Assembly (NCBI GenBank): GCA_011009095.1
Contig: VTPC01090933.1
Location: forward strand, 144,361-208,360
DNA length: 64,000 bases
DNA from: Ignelater luminosus
Lineage: Eukaryota > Arthropoda > Insecta > Coleoptera > Elateridae
Direction of reading: 5' to 3'
Numbering within the stretch: position 1 is the stretch's first letter; each line of letters opens with the position of its first letter. The notes below the pieces were generated by a model. The model did no database searches, had not been told where the DNA came from, and saw nothing but the letters and a program-made list of their open reading frames with translations. Below, piece after piece: positions 1-17,200 of the stretch. A program made the translations under genes and the position numbers.

Positions 1-420
1 ACATGCTCGTGACTTTATACAGATTAGACCGTAAATCAAGGAAATTATTGTGGCATTTTGTGAACCTATCAATTGTAAACAGTTACATAATTTTTCAAGA
101 GCCTGGCAAAGAAACCTCAAGTATGATCCTGGAACAATTTAGATTGGCCGTGGCATCTGGTCTTACAGGATCTATAAATGATGCTGCTAATAAAAGGAAA
201 AGAAAGTGTTCCATCGAATTTTCAAGATTCAAGGTAAATGTACCAATCGAAAAACAGAGACAAATCCAATCATTTGCTTAGTGATGGCAGCAAGGTACGC
301 TGTGCCCATTGCAGTACGAGAGCCGAGTCCCACAGGACCCACTGGCACTGCTTCAGTTGTCAAGTAGGACTATGTTTAACTGACCAAAGGAATTTTTTTT
401 TCAATTTCCATAAAATATAA
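1..420 (+). pseudogene. piggyBac transposase C-terminal remnant (frameshifted, cut by window edge)
   Basis: The reading frame entering at the left edge resembles the end of the piggyBac DDE domain (a stretch like SIVNSYIIFQ). After a frameshift at about 240-275 the other frame carries a Cys/His-rich C-terminal finger: RCAHC, then THWHCFSCQVGLCL. This finger is typical of piggyBac-family transposases. The segment lies on the plus strand inside the last visible intron of the minus-strand Smox gene. The two frames and the truncated 5' end show it is inactive here, although the DDE aspartates would lie outside the window. No terminal repeat or TTAA duplication was identified. Family call is fairly sure; subfamily unknown. 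Confidence 0.7.
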
Positions 421-889
421 TTTTATTTTTTATACCAAAATAATTAATTAGTTGCTATATCCCTAGTGGTTCCATATGTGACCACACTTTTTTTCAAGAA
501 CTAGAAATAAATTTGTGTAAATATACAGTGTGGAAAGTACTTATGGAATAAACTATATATTTTCAGTACCAATAATATTTCGCAAAAACTCCGTGATAGG
601 TAAACTAGTTTTTAATCTTGCTCATTTTGATTTACCTTGCATGTTCGTGACGTCATCAGATTCCCAGTGATGATGTCACATGCATTTTTTTAAATGGAAT
701 GGTACATTTTTAATTTTATTTTTGAATAGTACTCTAAAAGACCTCTTCAACAAACTAGCATTTGATACTTTTATTTTTAACAGTTCTCGAGATATTTACA
801 CTTTCATAGAAAACAAGAATGTTTATAATAAAAATCGTAAAAACGTTTTTAATAATAATTTTGAAAATCACAGTTGAACAATTTATTTA
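421..889. other. Intronic DNA without gene; imperfect palindrome near 640-685
   Basis: No coding signal is seen. Between 640 and 685 there is an imperfect inverted repeat whose arms are TGCATG..GTGACGTCATCA and TGATGATGTCACATGCA, with a short spacer. It is probably part of a transposon end. A TACAGTGTGG motif at 524 resembles mariner-type ends. Confidence 0.4.
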
Positions 890-1245
890 CTAATGTAACA
901 AATACTCAAAATGTTTGCTGTTAACTTGTTGACACACTCCCAATCTATGGTAGAATTCGTCTCTGACGGTGTGCAATATGTTACGTGTTATTTCTCTAAT
1001 TTCTATTGTAATCCGTTCCTTCAAATCATCTAAATCTCGAGGTTTGGTTTTATATACTTTGTTTTTTAAATAACCCCAAAGAAAAGAAATCCAATGGAGT
1101 TAAGTCTGGGGATCTAGCTGGTTATTCCAGGAAACCTCGTCTTCCAATCCACCTGTTTGGAAAAACATCATCCAAGTATTCTCGAGCTGGTACTCCATCC
1201 TGTTGAAACCAAATGGTGCGATCTTTGAAATTATTATTAAAAATA
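890..1245 (-). pseudogene. Mariner/Tc1-type (DDE) transposase remnant, copy 1
   Basis: Read on the minus strand, this segment contains the IS630-Tc1-mariner C-terminal catalytic block: IWFQQDGVPAREYLDDVFP, then RWIGRRG, then [10 protein letters not shown], followed by the usual downstream helices (RDEFYHRLGVCQQVN-like, in shifted frames). Several stops and frameshifts are present. It faces a second diverged copy of the same family at 1337-1740. Both lie in the Smox intron. Family is well supported by the QQDGxP and [10 protein letters not shown] blocks; the element is dead. Confidence 0.75.
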
Positions 1246-1336
1246 TTTTCACAATTTTTATTACAAACATTTCAGTTGTTACAGAAACTTAATGAAGACA
1301 ACTTTGACTGTCGTTTACAATTCTGTGAGGTCATAA

Positions 1337-1740
1337 GTGAATGAGCGACGAATAATCCAAATTTTCTATTTAATGTCTGTTTTCCCAATGAATGATCTTT
1401 TTTTTGTAAATGGAATGGTAAATCGTCATAATTGTCGCTATGGGGGAGATTCGAATCCAAGAATATTTCATGATATCCATACAGAACAACTAGAAAAGTT
1501 AAATGTTTGGGCAGACATTTTTGATCACCTCATTGATCCTTTTTTTCTAGCTGACAATTTGATTGTGGATATCTATTTGGAATTGCTATTGAAAATGATT
1601 AATGTTATCTAGAAAATCAATTGATATTCCAGCAAGATGGAGCTCCTCTGCATTTTGCACTTCTTCGTAAGTATTTGGATCAAACTTTCCCTGGTCGTTG
1701 AATTGGAAGAAGAGGTGCGATTGAAACAAAAGTTATTAAT
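1337..1740 (+). pseudogene. Mariner/Tc1-type (DDE) transposase remnant, copy 2
   Basis: The plus strand encodes the catalytic core of the same family as the minus-strand copy at 890-1245: a VNRHNCRYGGDSNP block (with a frame break upstream), KLNVWADIFDHLIDPFF, and after a stop FQQDGAPLHFALLRKYLDQ, ending with IGRRGAIE. The two copies point toward each other and are clearly diverged, so this is not a recent palindrome. No functional transposase can come from it. Confidence 0.75.
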
Positions 1741-5629
<3,889 letters not shown>

Positions 5630-8600
5630 ATGAAAAATGCGCTCCACAGTTTCGCGCGCGTTCTTGTTGTAATTTCTTTATGGGAAATTGAAGTTTTGTG
5701 CATTTCTGATGCTCGTTTAATTCAGGTAAGTATAGTAATACTTCGTATTTGTTTCGTACTTAAAGATAAACAACACAACTAGAAATACATTCAATTTCTA
5801 TTCAAGTTAAGTTACTATTAGTTTTAAAGAATACAAATATTGATATATTATTAGAAATGCTTCAAATGCCTTTTTTTCTTAATTGCTAACACTGTTAGAA
5901 CTGATAAACTTAACAAACCGCGCTTTTTTTAAATGGCAAAGTACTATAATAAACTGCACATAGCTGTACTACCGTTCCGGTTCCACCGTTTAAATTAGAA
6001 CAATGAGAATAATGACATGCGACCTAAAATTATCGAATGGAACGTCGCGGAAGAAAACTATCTAGAAATTTTTTAGATTTTTGTGCCTATTTAGAAACTA
6101 TTTTACTGTACAATACAGATCATTTTGTTCAGGAAAGGAGATCTTTTTTCGAAGATTTCCATGAAACTCTTATAATGGCATGTAACTAATTGCAGTATCT
6201 TGTTAGTTCAATATCATAACATAACAAACGCTTTGTTTTTGTTTTTAACAGCTCAAGGCAATGACATCATCTTCCTTAATGTAACGTTTTTTCAACTTCC
6301 TAAAACAAATGCAATTTTCTTCGATTTTAAATAATACTACAATAGTTCCTTAATTTTATATACTTTGGAGAACTATTGCTAAAACATTATTTGCATTAAA
6401 CAGTAATAATTAATAACGATTACAAGGAACGTATAAAATTTTACGGTTACGCAAACTGCTTCAAACAGTGTATTTATTATTATGTGTAACATCATAAAAT
6501 GCAAATTAAATTTACAGCAAGGTAGAAATTTAACGGATTATGAATATCGGTGACCGATTTCCTTCACTTTTTAATGTTGCATAATTATGTCAAAATTCTA
6601 TATTTCAATGGAAGAAAATTCGTGATGCTAACGATGTCTTGATATAATCCTGTTTCTTAAGATAGAAAAGAGAAATTACTAAAACAAAAGTACTACGATA
6701 AAAAAGTTGCCGAAAACAATAGAAAAGAAACTCACTTTTTAATAATACATTTTAAATGGTTTTGCAAAATTTTACGCAAACATCTTTTTTTATATAGTGA
6801 TGTTGAAATTTCTTCCTGAATGAACTCCGCTTTATTATTATTTGTACAAAACTAACAAGGATAACCAAATAAAATATAAAAGAAATAAAGAACTTCCTCT
6901 AAAAATCGAAATCCTAGCCAATAATAATTCTCTCGAAAATGGTTTGTTTTTCAGAAAAACCCCGAAATTATCAAACTGATTTAAGTCAGATTAGAGCAGT
7001 AAAATTATATGACGTCGTCTATGTCTAATCAATGACGCAATCTAACTCTTTTTAAATAGCACTTCTCATTTTTTTATGATTTTTACGATCATATGGGTTT
7101 GAGTTGAATGAAACCTACAGTAGATATACGTATCAGAAACGTGCAAGGTAAACACACATTGGATCGTTTAGGTAGAATTATTGATTTTAAGAAAATGTGC
7201 TAAATGAGAGTCTATTGCAATGCCGTATACTTTTCCAATGTTAGCTGTTTGATCTGAAAAATCCAATACAGCAGCAACAGCAGTTTCTGTAAGTCCCATT
7301 GTATTCAAACCCAAAGAAGATTAAAGCCTCTACAAAATTATGCACCAATGAAAATTGATAGATGCTATCGAAGAAGTATGCTTTTGTTGGTAATGTTAAA
7401 AGATACAAAGAAGGGTCCTAGGTGTTTTTTTTTTCAAAAACAAATCATTTATAGGTAAAATCTAATTTTGCTTATGATCGTACCACTATTTTGTAGTAAA
7501 ACAAAATGAGATTATGTTTTTGTTTCTTTCTCCTTTTCAATATTAGTGTTTCTGTTTGATACTTTTCAAAGATAAAGGATTGATTATCAAGCGGCTGGAA
7601 TCAGTAAAAATGGTTGACAAATTTAAGTCCGACTAATCGTTCAGGTTTCAATGACTTGTATAGTATAGAAAACTGCAGGTACAAAAACCTCCAACAAAAG
7701 TAGAAAAAATGGTGGGTTAGATAACAAAAAGAAAAACTGGTCCCTCTTTCTTAGGCGCAAAAGTTTGCAAATAAATCAACTATCATGTTTGACGTGGTGA
7801 TAGTGAAGTTCGATTAATGTTCGTCGGACGTCCAAATTTCGGCGACGGACGTCTGTTTATTGGAAGTAATTTTACATGACCATCCGATGGACGTCCATCA
7901 AATATGTTCGGACGAAGTATGGACCAAAATAGGACGCCAATTGAAGTCCAATTTACGTCCGGACTAATTTGGAACGACAAATGAACATTTAAATTGTGAT
8001 ATATGGGTTAATATATTAAACGAATTGAGATACTTTTTCTTTAAAAAACGCATACATACCTTTCAACTCAATAAATCACGTAAGTTACGAAAACTATAAA
8101 GACTAACGGCAGCTATATTAGGTGTCAATAGACAGTTCTCGTGTATACAGTGTATACAGGTCGGTTGCCAGGTTAGAATTTCGTGGCATACAGCACTGAA
8201 AGTTTCTATAACTTTTCTGATTACCACTAGGAGTTAAAGGGTCTTTTCTTCAAAGAGTTGCCTCGCCAAGAATTGTTCATATTGTCTGGCATACCACAAT
8301 AAAAAATGTCATTTCTAATCCATCGCTAAAACTCAAGCTGTGCAATCGTATGATTTATTTCCTTTTAGTAGGTCAAATAAAGATCCTCCAACTTGCGTGA
8401 GTTACTTACTACTGTCATAATCAATTTTCAATAAATAGATCGATTGGTCTTCAATATTTCAAACTCCATCCCTTTTTGGCTGTTAAGCTAAATTTCAGTG
8501 GGAAACAAAACTAATATTTCAAATAAAACTCTGGTAATCTAATAATAGTGACGTTTTTGTCTTGGCTCTCCTTAGAACTCCACAATGTTACCCCTTTTCT

Positions 8601-11194
8601 TAATAGAAGAGAAAAGAGCAAGATTAACCCAATAGATTTTGTACATCATTTGTATTTTCAAGGAATCAGTCTAGAGATAATGAAAATTCAAAGCGATAAC
8701 TTAGATATGTCATCCATGGCCATAAGATTATCATTTCTTTGCAAAATAAAAACGTAGGAACTACAAAGAATCTTCTTCAAGATGTGGCATGCAATTAAAA
8801 ACTAGTTAGCATGTACTACTAGTACCCAAATGTGCAGGTCAATGGCAACACTACCGAAGGTGAGGGTGAGCAAGCATCAATTTCAAGAAAATTCTTGCTC
8901 ACTTTCTGCCTTCCCAAAAAAAAACCTAGGTAGATATTAAATTAAAAACGGCAATATCGGTAGATTTTCCAGAAAAATTCAAAGATAGTATATTAGCTAC
9001 AAATAACCAATTGGATATCTTTTTTTAGTAATACTTACGTAAATCATTCAGTATACCCTAATCAGAGTATTTCCAGTAACTAGCCGCTCATGTTCTACTT
9101 CTGGTATATCCATTCTTTTTGTTTCTGTCATCAATGATATTTTTCATTTTATAAAATGATAGGTACGCTAAGTGAAAACCATATTTGCAACCTCCTATTT
9201 TAAGCACACTTACGTGCACTTATACGCTCTATATCTCTATAAAAACAGCAACCATAACATCTACGTTCGTCGCATGAATAGTCAACTCGTAAAATAATAT
9301 TGCAAAATGCCTGAAAAACAAAGTTTTTCCAGTTACTTCTTTATTATTTATCTTTTGTTTGTTGGAGTTGTAATTTGCAATTTACTAATAAGTGTCTAAA
9401 TTCTGTTTCTTTTTTATTTTAGGGAACCAATGCTAATTTAGGTGAAGCACTACAGTTTTTAAGAGAATATGACAACGAAGCATCCCAAATGTGTTTTAGA
9501 GTCAATATTGCTCGATGGAATTACGCTACAAATATGACGGACCACAATAAACGACGAATGGTTGAAGAACAAATGCACAAAGAGAAGTTTGACAAAGTTT
9601 CGTGGAAAAAAGCGATTGCGTTTGATTGGACTGCGCTATCTGATCCCATGGCCAAGCGGCATCTGAAACTATTGGTTACTAAAGGAAGAGCTAGTTTATC
9701 AGATGAAAAATATAATGAGGTTTCATGATGAAATTATTCCTTACTTCTATTGTACTCTTGCTTTTTAAATAACACTTTATTTCTGATCTAGCAGTGCACT
9801 CTGATTTCTGCCTAAATCTTACTTGAGCACAAAATGGTGTGAATAACGCGTTTTCTGTTTGGAACAGTAATAATCTATCTAATTTTCTTTTTTAGATTTA
9901 TCATCTAATATCAGAAATGAAAGATACTTATAACCACGTGAGAATTTGCCCTTTTAATAATTACGACCCAAAATTTTGTAATCTTGAATTAGATCCTGAT
10001 GTAGAGACGTTAATGGCTCATTCCCGAAATCCAGCAGAATTGATTCATATTTGGACAGAATGGCATGATAAAACAGGCCCTCCATTAAAAAATAAATTTA
10101 TGAGATACGTTCAACTTGCTAACCAAGCTGCTAGAATGAATGGTATTTTTAATCCTATTAGTATCAATAGAATTTGTTTTTATAATATATGTCACAGGGT
10201 TTAGTGACGCTGGTGAACAAATGAGATACGTATATGAAGATGATGACTTTGGACATGAATTAGTTGAAACTTGGAAGAGCTTGCAAGACTTGTACAAGCA
10301 ACTATTTACTTATGTCAGAAAAAAACTGCTGATAAGATATGGTTCAGAATATATCCGAACAGACGGTCCAATTCCCGCACATTTATTAGGTGATCTATGG
10401 GCTCAAGATTGGAGTAAGATTGCTGATATCTTACTTCCATATCCTGCAGCCAAAAGTTTGGACGTTAGTGAAGAAATGTTAAAACAAGGATTTACTTCAT
10501 TAAGGTGAGTGAGAGGAAATCCTAGTTATTTAATACTTTATAAAGCGTTTGGCTTTGTAGTATGTTTCAAATGGCTGAAGAATTCTATACATCGTTAGGA
10601 TTAAAATCGATGCCTCCAGAATTCTGGAGACACTCAATGTTTGATAAACCAAATGACCGGAAAGTCCAATGCACGGCAAGTGCTTGGGATTTCTGCAATG
10701 GAATAGATTACAGGTTTGTAATAACATTAGCAATGACTTTAGTCAGTATTACGCAAAAAATATGATCTCTGACTACCGTACACTACTGTTTTGTATTTTT
10801 GTGTGTTTTACTATATTACTTGATTACTTTTAGAACTCATTAGGTAAACACAATTTACTAATTTGTTCATATTGATTTGTAGAATCAAACAATGCACTGA
10901 GGTAAATATGGAGCATTTAATAACAGCACATCACGAGATGGCTCACATTCAATATTATTTACAATATGCAGAACAACCCTTTTTGTATCGGGATGGAGCA
11001 AATCCAGGTAAAGTTTTACCCAAAATATCTTATTACGTTCAGATTCAGTCTAAAAATAACGCAGTCTATATACAAGACATTAAATATTCACTGCACTGTA
11101 TACAGAAAAACTATCCACACTGTGTCCAAAATTAAAACTATATAACGCCACAGATTAAATAAAGGTCAGATATTTCACTACGATGGATTCTATT

Positions 11195-11237
<43 letters not shown>

Positions 11238-14200
11238 GCAACTTCCAGAGCTTGCTATTTTGACATGTACTGCGCAAGCAGCATAGTGTGGTGTGTACCT
11301 TTTATAAAACGCGCGTAAAAGGGTAGGCGTAGTAAACTCCCAGAGCTGAAAATGTAAATGTGCAGAGACAAAAAATAGGAACATTGGTGGAATAGGGAGT
11401 GAAATATCTGACCTTTATTTAATCTGTGATAACGCTACAATCTGACTCCAGCTCATAAATAAATACTGGATGACTTTAAAAGATGACGTTTCCTTCACAA
11501 ATGCTGATAGACAAAAGTAGTTAATTTCGAAAGGTTAAAACTTCTGAGATTTCCAGTGTACAATTAAAGATCGGTCAGAATAGCTAGAAGAGCTAGCGAA
11601 GCTTTAATATGAGACAAAGTCAGTTAGTATCATTGTTTCTCGAATCAGAAATGCGTTCAACAATGCAATTAGAAATAGAAAGATCGATAAGAACTCCATA
11701 CCTGCAGATAGATTTGATTACAACAAGAAACTACCAAAAGACTCAATAGTTAAAACAATTCTAAAACGTAAACATCACAAACTGATAGTGAAGAACAACA
11801 GAGAGATACCATTCAACGTCTGCAAGTAAAGCACCATCGTAAATACAGGGTATGTCGAAAATGTCTCACCTAATGTACATAGGAATCTTTCCTTATAAAT
11901 CAGAGACGTAAGTCTGCTTGTTTCCATTCATGTAAAATACCATCCTCCCTCGTTTGCTCTTATATATTTTTGTATTTCTACATCGAATCCATTCAATCTG
12001 TATAGTCCAAGGAATAGCTCTCTGTAATTTATGTTAAGACCGTGTTGATACACCTTGTATATTTAGCAAAGAACTGAACGACATCGTGAAACCAATTCTA
12101 AACAGAGGTCTGAACTAGGTAATTCCAAAAGTAGATTCAATAACTCTAGTTAGAAAACATCCTACAAACTTAGCTCTAAAGACCTTACGGAATCTAGCGG
12201 ACGACAAATATATCAAACGCTATTGAAACATAAATGAGAAGCTCTCTAATCAAAAGAGAAGTAAACTAGCCCACTTGTATGGGATTTCGAAAATACACAA
12301 AAAGAACATTCCAGTAAGACTAATTGATGAGCTTAAGAAAGTCGCCCTATTCCTTTTGGACGTAGTTAATAACACCATTGGCGGGGAACAATATCATCAG
12401 TAGTTGAGAACATTGGCTTCTTTATACAAACAGTTAGAAATATAAAATTCATTTCTACTAGGATGGGTTTAAACAGCACCAGATCTGGTGGAAAGTCCAT
12501 TAAAGACACGATAATGGAGCTATCTACAACATTATTCAAAAGGTATTTTCAGCAACGATTACAATACGAGTTTACGATTTCCACCACTATACAGCTAAAC
12601 TAACAATCGAGACTATGGAAATACAAGGGATAGAACTGAGATGATACATATTAACTGAACAGCAGCAACATAACACACAACTGTCATCCCGTATGTATCA
12701 GTAGGTGTCTTCTATCAACTCCGAAAAATTGGAAACGGACTCAACATAACTATGCGTTACTTGCAAATCCTGACGAATGCTTAAAGGAATATGATCACCA
12801 AATAACCAAATTAACAACGAAGAACTGTATTTACAACGTAGGTATCATGTGAGTGAGAAGAAATAGAGAGACCACGATTCGAGTCCAAGAACACAAGAAA
12901 TCGAAAAATCTAAAATCGCAGAACACGTGTGAAATAAGAATCACCGCGCCCAATGGGCTAACGCTCGAGTAGTGACCAAGACGGAACACCTAATTTATAA
13001 AATATTGAAAAAGGTAGCTTGAGTACAACATAGGCAGTTTGGCAGAACAATGATAATCCAAACGAGTTTAGAGATCAACTCCGTATGCTGTGCTTGAACA
13101 CCTACTGGGTATCCAGTTACGAAAGTGCAAATTACATAGAATCTACAATCTCCTAGCTCAGTGATTCAGGAATCGAATGAGATAATCAGAACGACAATTG
13201 TTAGAATATTTGCGAAAAATATGTGACGTTGAACGTAAGTGTTACTTTCCATGTTTTAGGAAGGTTTATTACTTAGTTATGCCAATTTTTCAACACAGTG
13301 AAAATTGATTATGTTTGCGATCTCCATTATATTTATAATGTTCCTTTTCTGTAAAACGTTATCCATTCGATACAATTACATCGTTCTTGCGCAAAAAATA
13401 ACGTTACGTCTAACATCGTGTGCTTTTGCAAATACTCTAATCTGTCCCTGGTTCGAATTCCATTGAGGCAAAGGTAAATTTGCAAGAATAATGTTAAAGC
13501 AATGACAATTAATATAAAAAGTCCTTTAGGGCAAATGCCTGAGAAGTACTTCCAGAGTCAGCTTCTTTAATGCCGCAACATAATAGGGTATTTACGGTAT
13601 TTACGAAAACATACGACGTTGGACGTAACGTTGTTTTTCCAAGCTCTATGAAGCATTATTCGATGCGTTATTTTGTTATTTCATACCGCAGTGAAGATGG
13701 ATTTCTGTTGTGCTCTTCATTTACGCTCTTTGTTTTTTTTTAATCGAAAGAAGTTACGCATTCGACGCAATTCCAAGGTTTTGCACAAATATAATTAACG
13801 TTATGATTAATGTCACGTGTTTTTTGGCAAATATTCTATTAGGTCAACAAAGCGTAGCAATTAATATCATGCAATCATGACAGTTTATGTTCAGGTTATG
13901 TAAAAAAGTCGTGTCTTAGCTTATTCCATTCTCAATAAAATTATTATCCGTCAAACTGACAGTATGCATTAGAAATCATCAGTTTTATAATCCTTCAGGA
14001 GCAAGCAGCAATTAGGAGCGTTGTCGGCAAAAGATTCCTGGACGATCGGCAGCAAACGCCAATTTTTGTAAAGGCAAAGGCAACACCTTTGTAATCGCTT
14101 TCTTCGGTGCTGGGAGAGCATAAGCCTCATTATTGCTCCTGAACAAAAGCCTCGGTGTACGTGCGTTATGTCCAAGCTACGCCTTACGGGAAGATCTCAC

Positions 14201-17200
14201 AGCCTACTGGGAACTAAAATTTCAATTATCGCTTATTACAGTCTGGTTAACATTATTATACAAAAAAGTGTTTATAAAAGTTCCCGAGTCCAGTTCGCTA
14301 TGGAATCTAATTTTGATGTGCCGCCTTGTTGATTTATTTCAATAACTAATACGTATTTGTTTTCTGTCATTTGTCAATCGCAAATATGTCATCGACTTGC
14401 ATTTAGCAATTTAATTAATCTTGTGCTGAAATTTGTTGTATTGTTCCACATTTTATTTATTTTTCTTTATTTATTTATTGTTTATTAACAACTAATTTTA
14501 ACTTCTTAATTCATAACAACGATGCAATGCGTGTAACGTGACAAACATTCTAATACATATCCTGCTTTTCAAAAGGCGGCAAATGCAGCCGCAAGATTAA
14601 TTTCACAGCCCACTGGACTCAGGAACTTTTATAAACACTTTGTATGTTTAAATTACACTCATCAGCTTTCAAATATTAGTTGTACTCGCAAAAATCACGT
14701 TGATTGGCTGAAAACAATTTTGGTTACAGTTGAAATTAATGCTATTGCTCGAATATCAAGTTCTTTGACAACAGCCCATATAGCACCGGGCGTCCAAAAT
14801 TAGCTAGGACGTCCATGGACGTAAATTGAACTTTCACTGGACGTTCGCTTTTGGATGTCCATCGGACTACCGTTGGTAGACGTTCATTGAACATCTTAAC
14901 TTGATCCATACTTTGTCCGAATATTTTTGGACGTAAGTTAGTTGTATGATAACCATGTAATATGTACAAATTACATTAAAATGGATGCCAACTGGACATT
15001 CGTCCGCCGAAATTTGGACGTCCATGTGTTATATGGGAGATAACAACAGCTTCAGTTTCCTCTAGGGCGGTTGCAGAATAGGTTAAACTGTCAAGAAATG
15101 GTAACACTAATGTAAATAATGCAGAAGACATATTGGACCGGGTATGGCTAAACGGTGACGATATCCGCCACCAATACATTTTGCATGCACAGAGAGAATT
15201 TATACCGGATCGACGTGGATTCAAGCTTAGAATCAGGATCCGAAAAGATTTTTCCAGTCTGGAATCAAATCTACAGGGCTATATGACCTTGTAGTTGGTG
15301 CCCAAAATGAAAAGCAAAAAATTCAGATATTATATTGTTTAGTAATGTAATATTTTAACAAAACGTTTATTTATTTTTAATATTCATTTAAACTAAGTCT
15401 ATTACAATTTATTTCTAATATTTATTTTCACTAAATTTATTTATTTCTATATGTACAGAATAATTTATTTATATAATTTATTACACATTTATTTCGTTCG
15501 TTCTACGAGCTTATTCACTATGTAACTGGAGGCTCTCCTTCCGCTGGAGTATATACAGTGTGTTCAGCGAGGAATGGGACAGTACGATATCTCGGAAACG
15601 AATGCAGATTTTAAAATTCTGAAAACTTTGTTATAAATGTAAGGTAAGGGCACATATTTTGTAATAAAAAGTTTTTCAATTAAATTCGTCACCGCCAGGT
15701 GGCACTACCCAACTTAATTTCTTTAAATGGCATACCCTACTTTTTATTCAATTTTTGGAATCTGCAATGTATTTGCGATAAGCTTCCTTACAACTACTAC
15801 CAACCTATCTGGTTTACTTTTCGGGAAAATCATAATTTTTATAAATTTAACATGAAGATGTAAAAGATTGTATTCTGTAGAGATAAAAAGCAAATTCTTC
15901 TATATTTCTGGAGCTGGTCATCTTATAGAACCATTAGTACCTATCCATCGTCTCGGAAACACCCTAATACATCAGCTACCTCTTTTCTTATGAATGTTAA
16001 TTTAAATTTGAGGCAGGTGATGTATTTTCAACAAGACGGCGCTCCTGCTCATAACAGTAACATAGTAAGAGACCATTTGAAAAGGGTATTTCCGAAATGA
16101 CGGATAGGTACTAATGGTTCTATAAGATGGCCAGTTCGTTCTCCGGATTTAACTCCTTTAGACTACTTTTTTTTGGGCACATTTAAAAAGTGCACCTTCC
16201 AGAAATCTAGAAGAATTTGCTTATTATCTCTACAGAATACAATCTTTTACATCTTTGGGTTAAATTCATAAAAATTATTATTTTCCTGAAAAGTAAACCA
16301 GATAGGTTGGTAACAGTTATAAGGAAAGTTATCACAAATATGATGTAAATTCCAAAAACTGAATACAAAGCAGGGTATTCCATTTAAAAAAATTAAGTTA
16401 GATAACGCCACCTGGCGGTGACGCATTTAATTTAAAAACTTTTTATCGCAAAACATGTGCCCCTACCCTACATTTATAACAAAGTTTTCAGAATTTTAAA
16501 ATCTGCATTCGTTTCCGAGATATCGCGCTGTCCCATTCCTCGCTGAACACACTGTATATCATTTCCTTGTTTCTCTCGATGAGCCTAGAAGCCTTTTCTC
16601 GCACATTCGACGGTCGGAACGGCTGGACAGTTCAAGACTTCTCTGGTACATCGCGCATTACACTAATTTGACTTGGCTATACAAAATTATCTAATCATGA
16701 TCATTTACTAAACTCTTTTAGACAATATTCTCTTATAAGCGATATCATCTTTTACATTGTACTAATACCTGTCAGATTACATCTATTACAATAACAGTAT
16801 CCATAATAGTTTTTAGAACAGACAAGATGGCATGTCTAGCAGGAATATTAAAACTATAAAGTATGGCATCAAAGGTCCAAAAAAGAGCAGCATTTTGATC
16901 CAACAAGCAAAGTGATGTTTAATTCACATGATTTATTGATAATCAGTTAGATCAGATTCATTTTTGAAATGACACCAAAATGTTAGTTAATGGCGGACTA
17001 GGCGTCTTACTAACGTGATATGAAATCTTAACATAAAGTATACACTAGAAGAAAAATTCGAGACAAAATGCTCACATTGATTCTTTCATAACTAAACCAA
17101 AACTAACTGAATTAATAATACAATTTGGTTTGATCTTAGTTCAAGGCATTACTCATTCAATGCAGAAAAGTTCAAAAACATGCTCTTTCTCACTACTACA

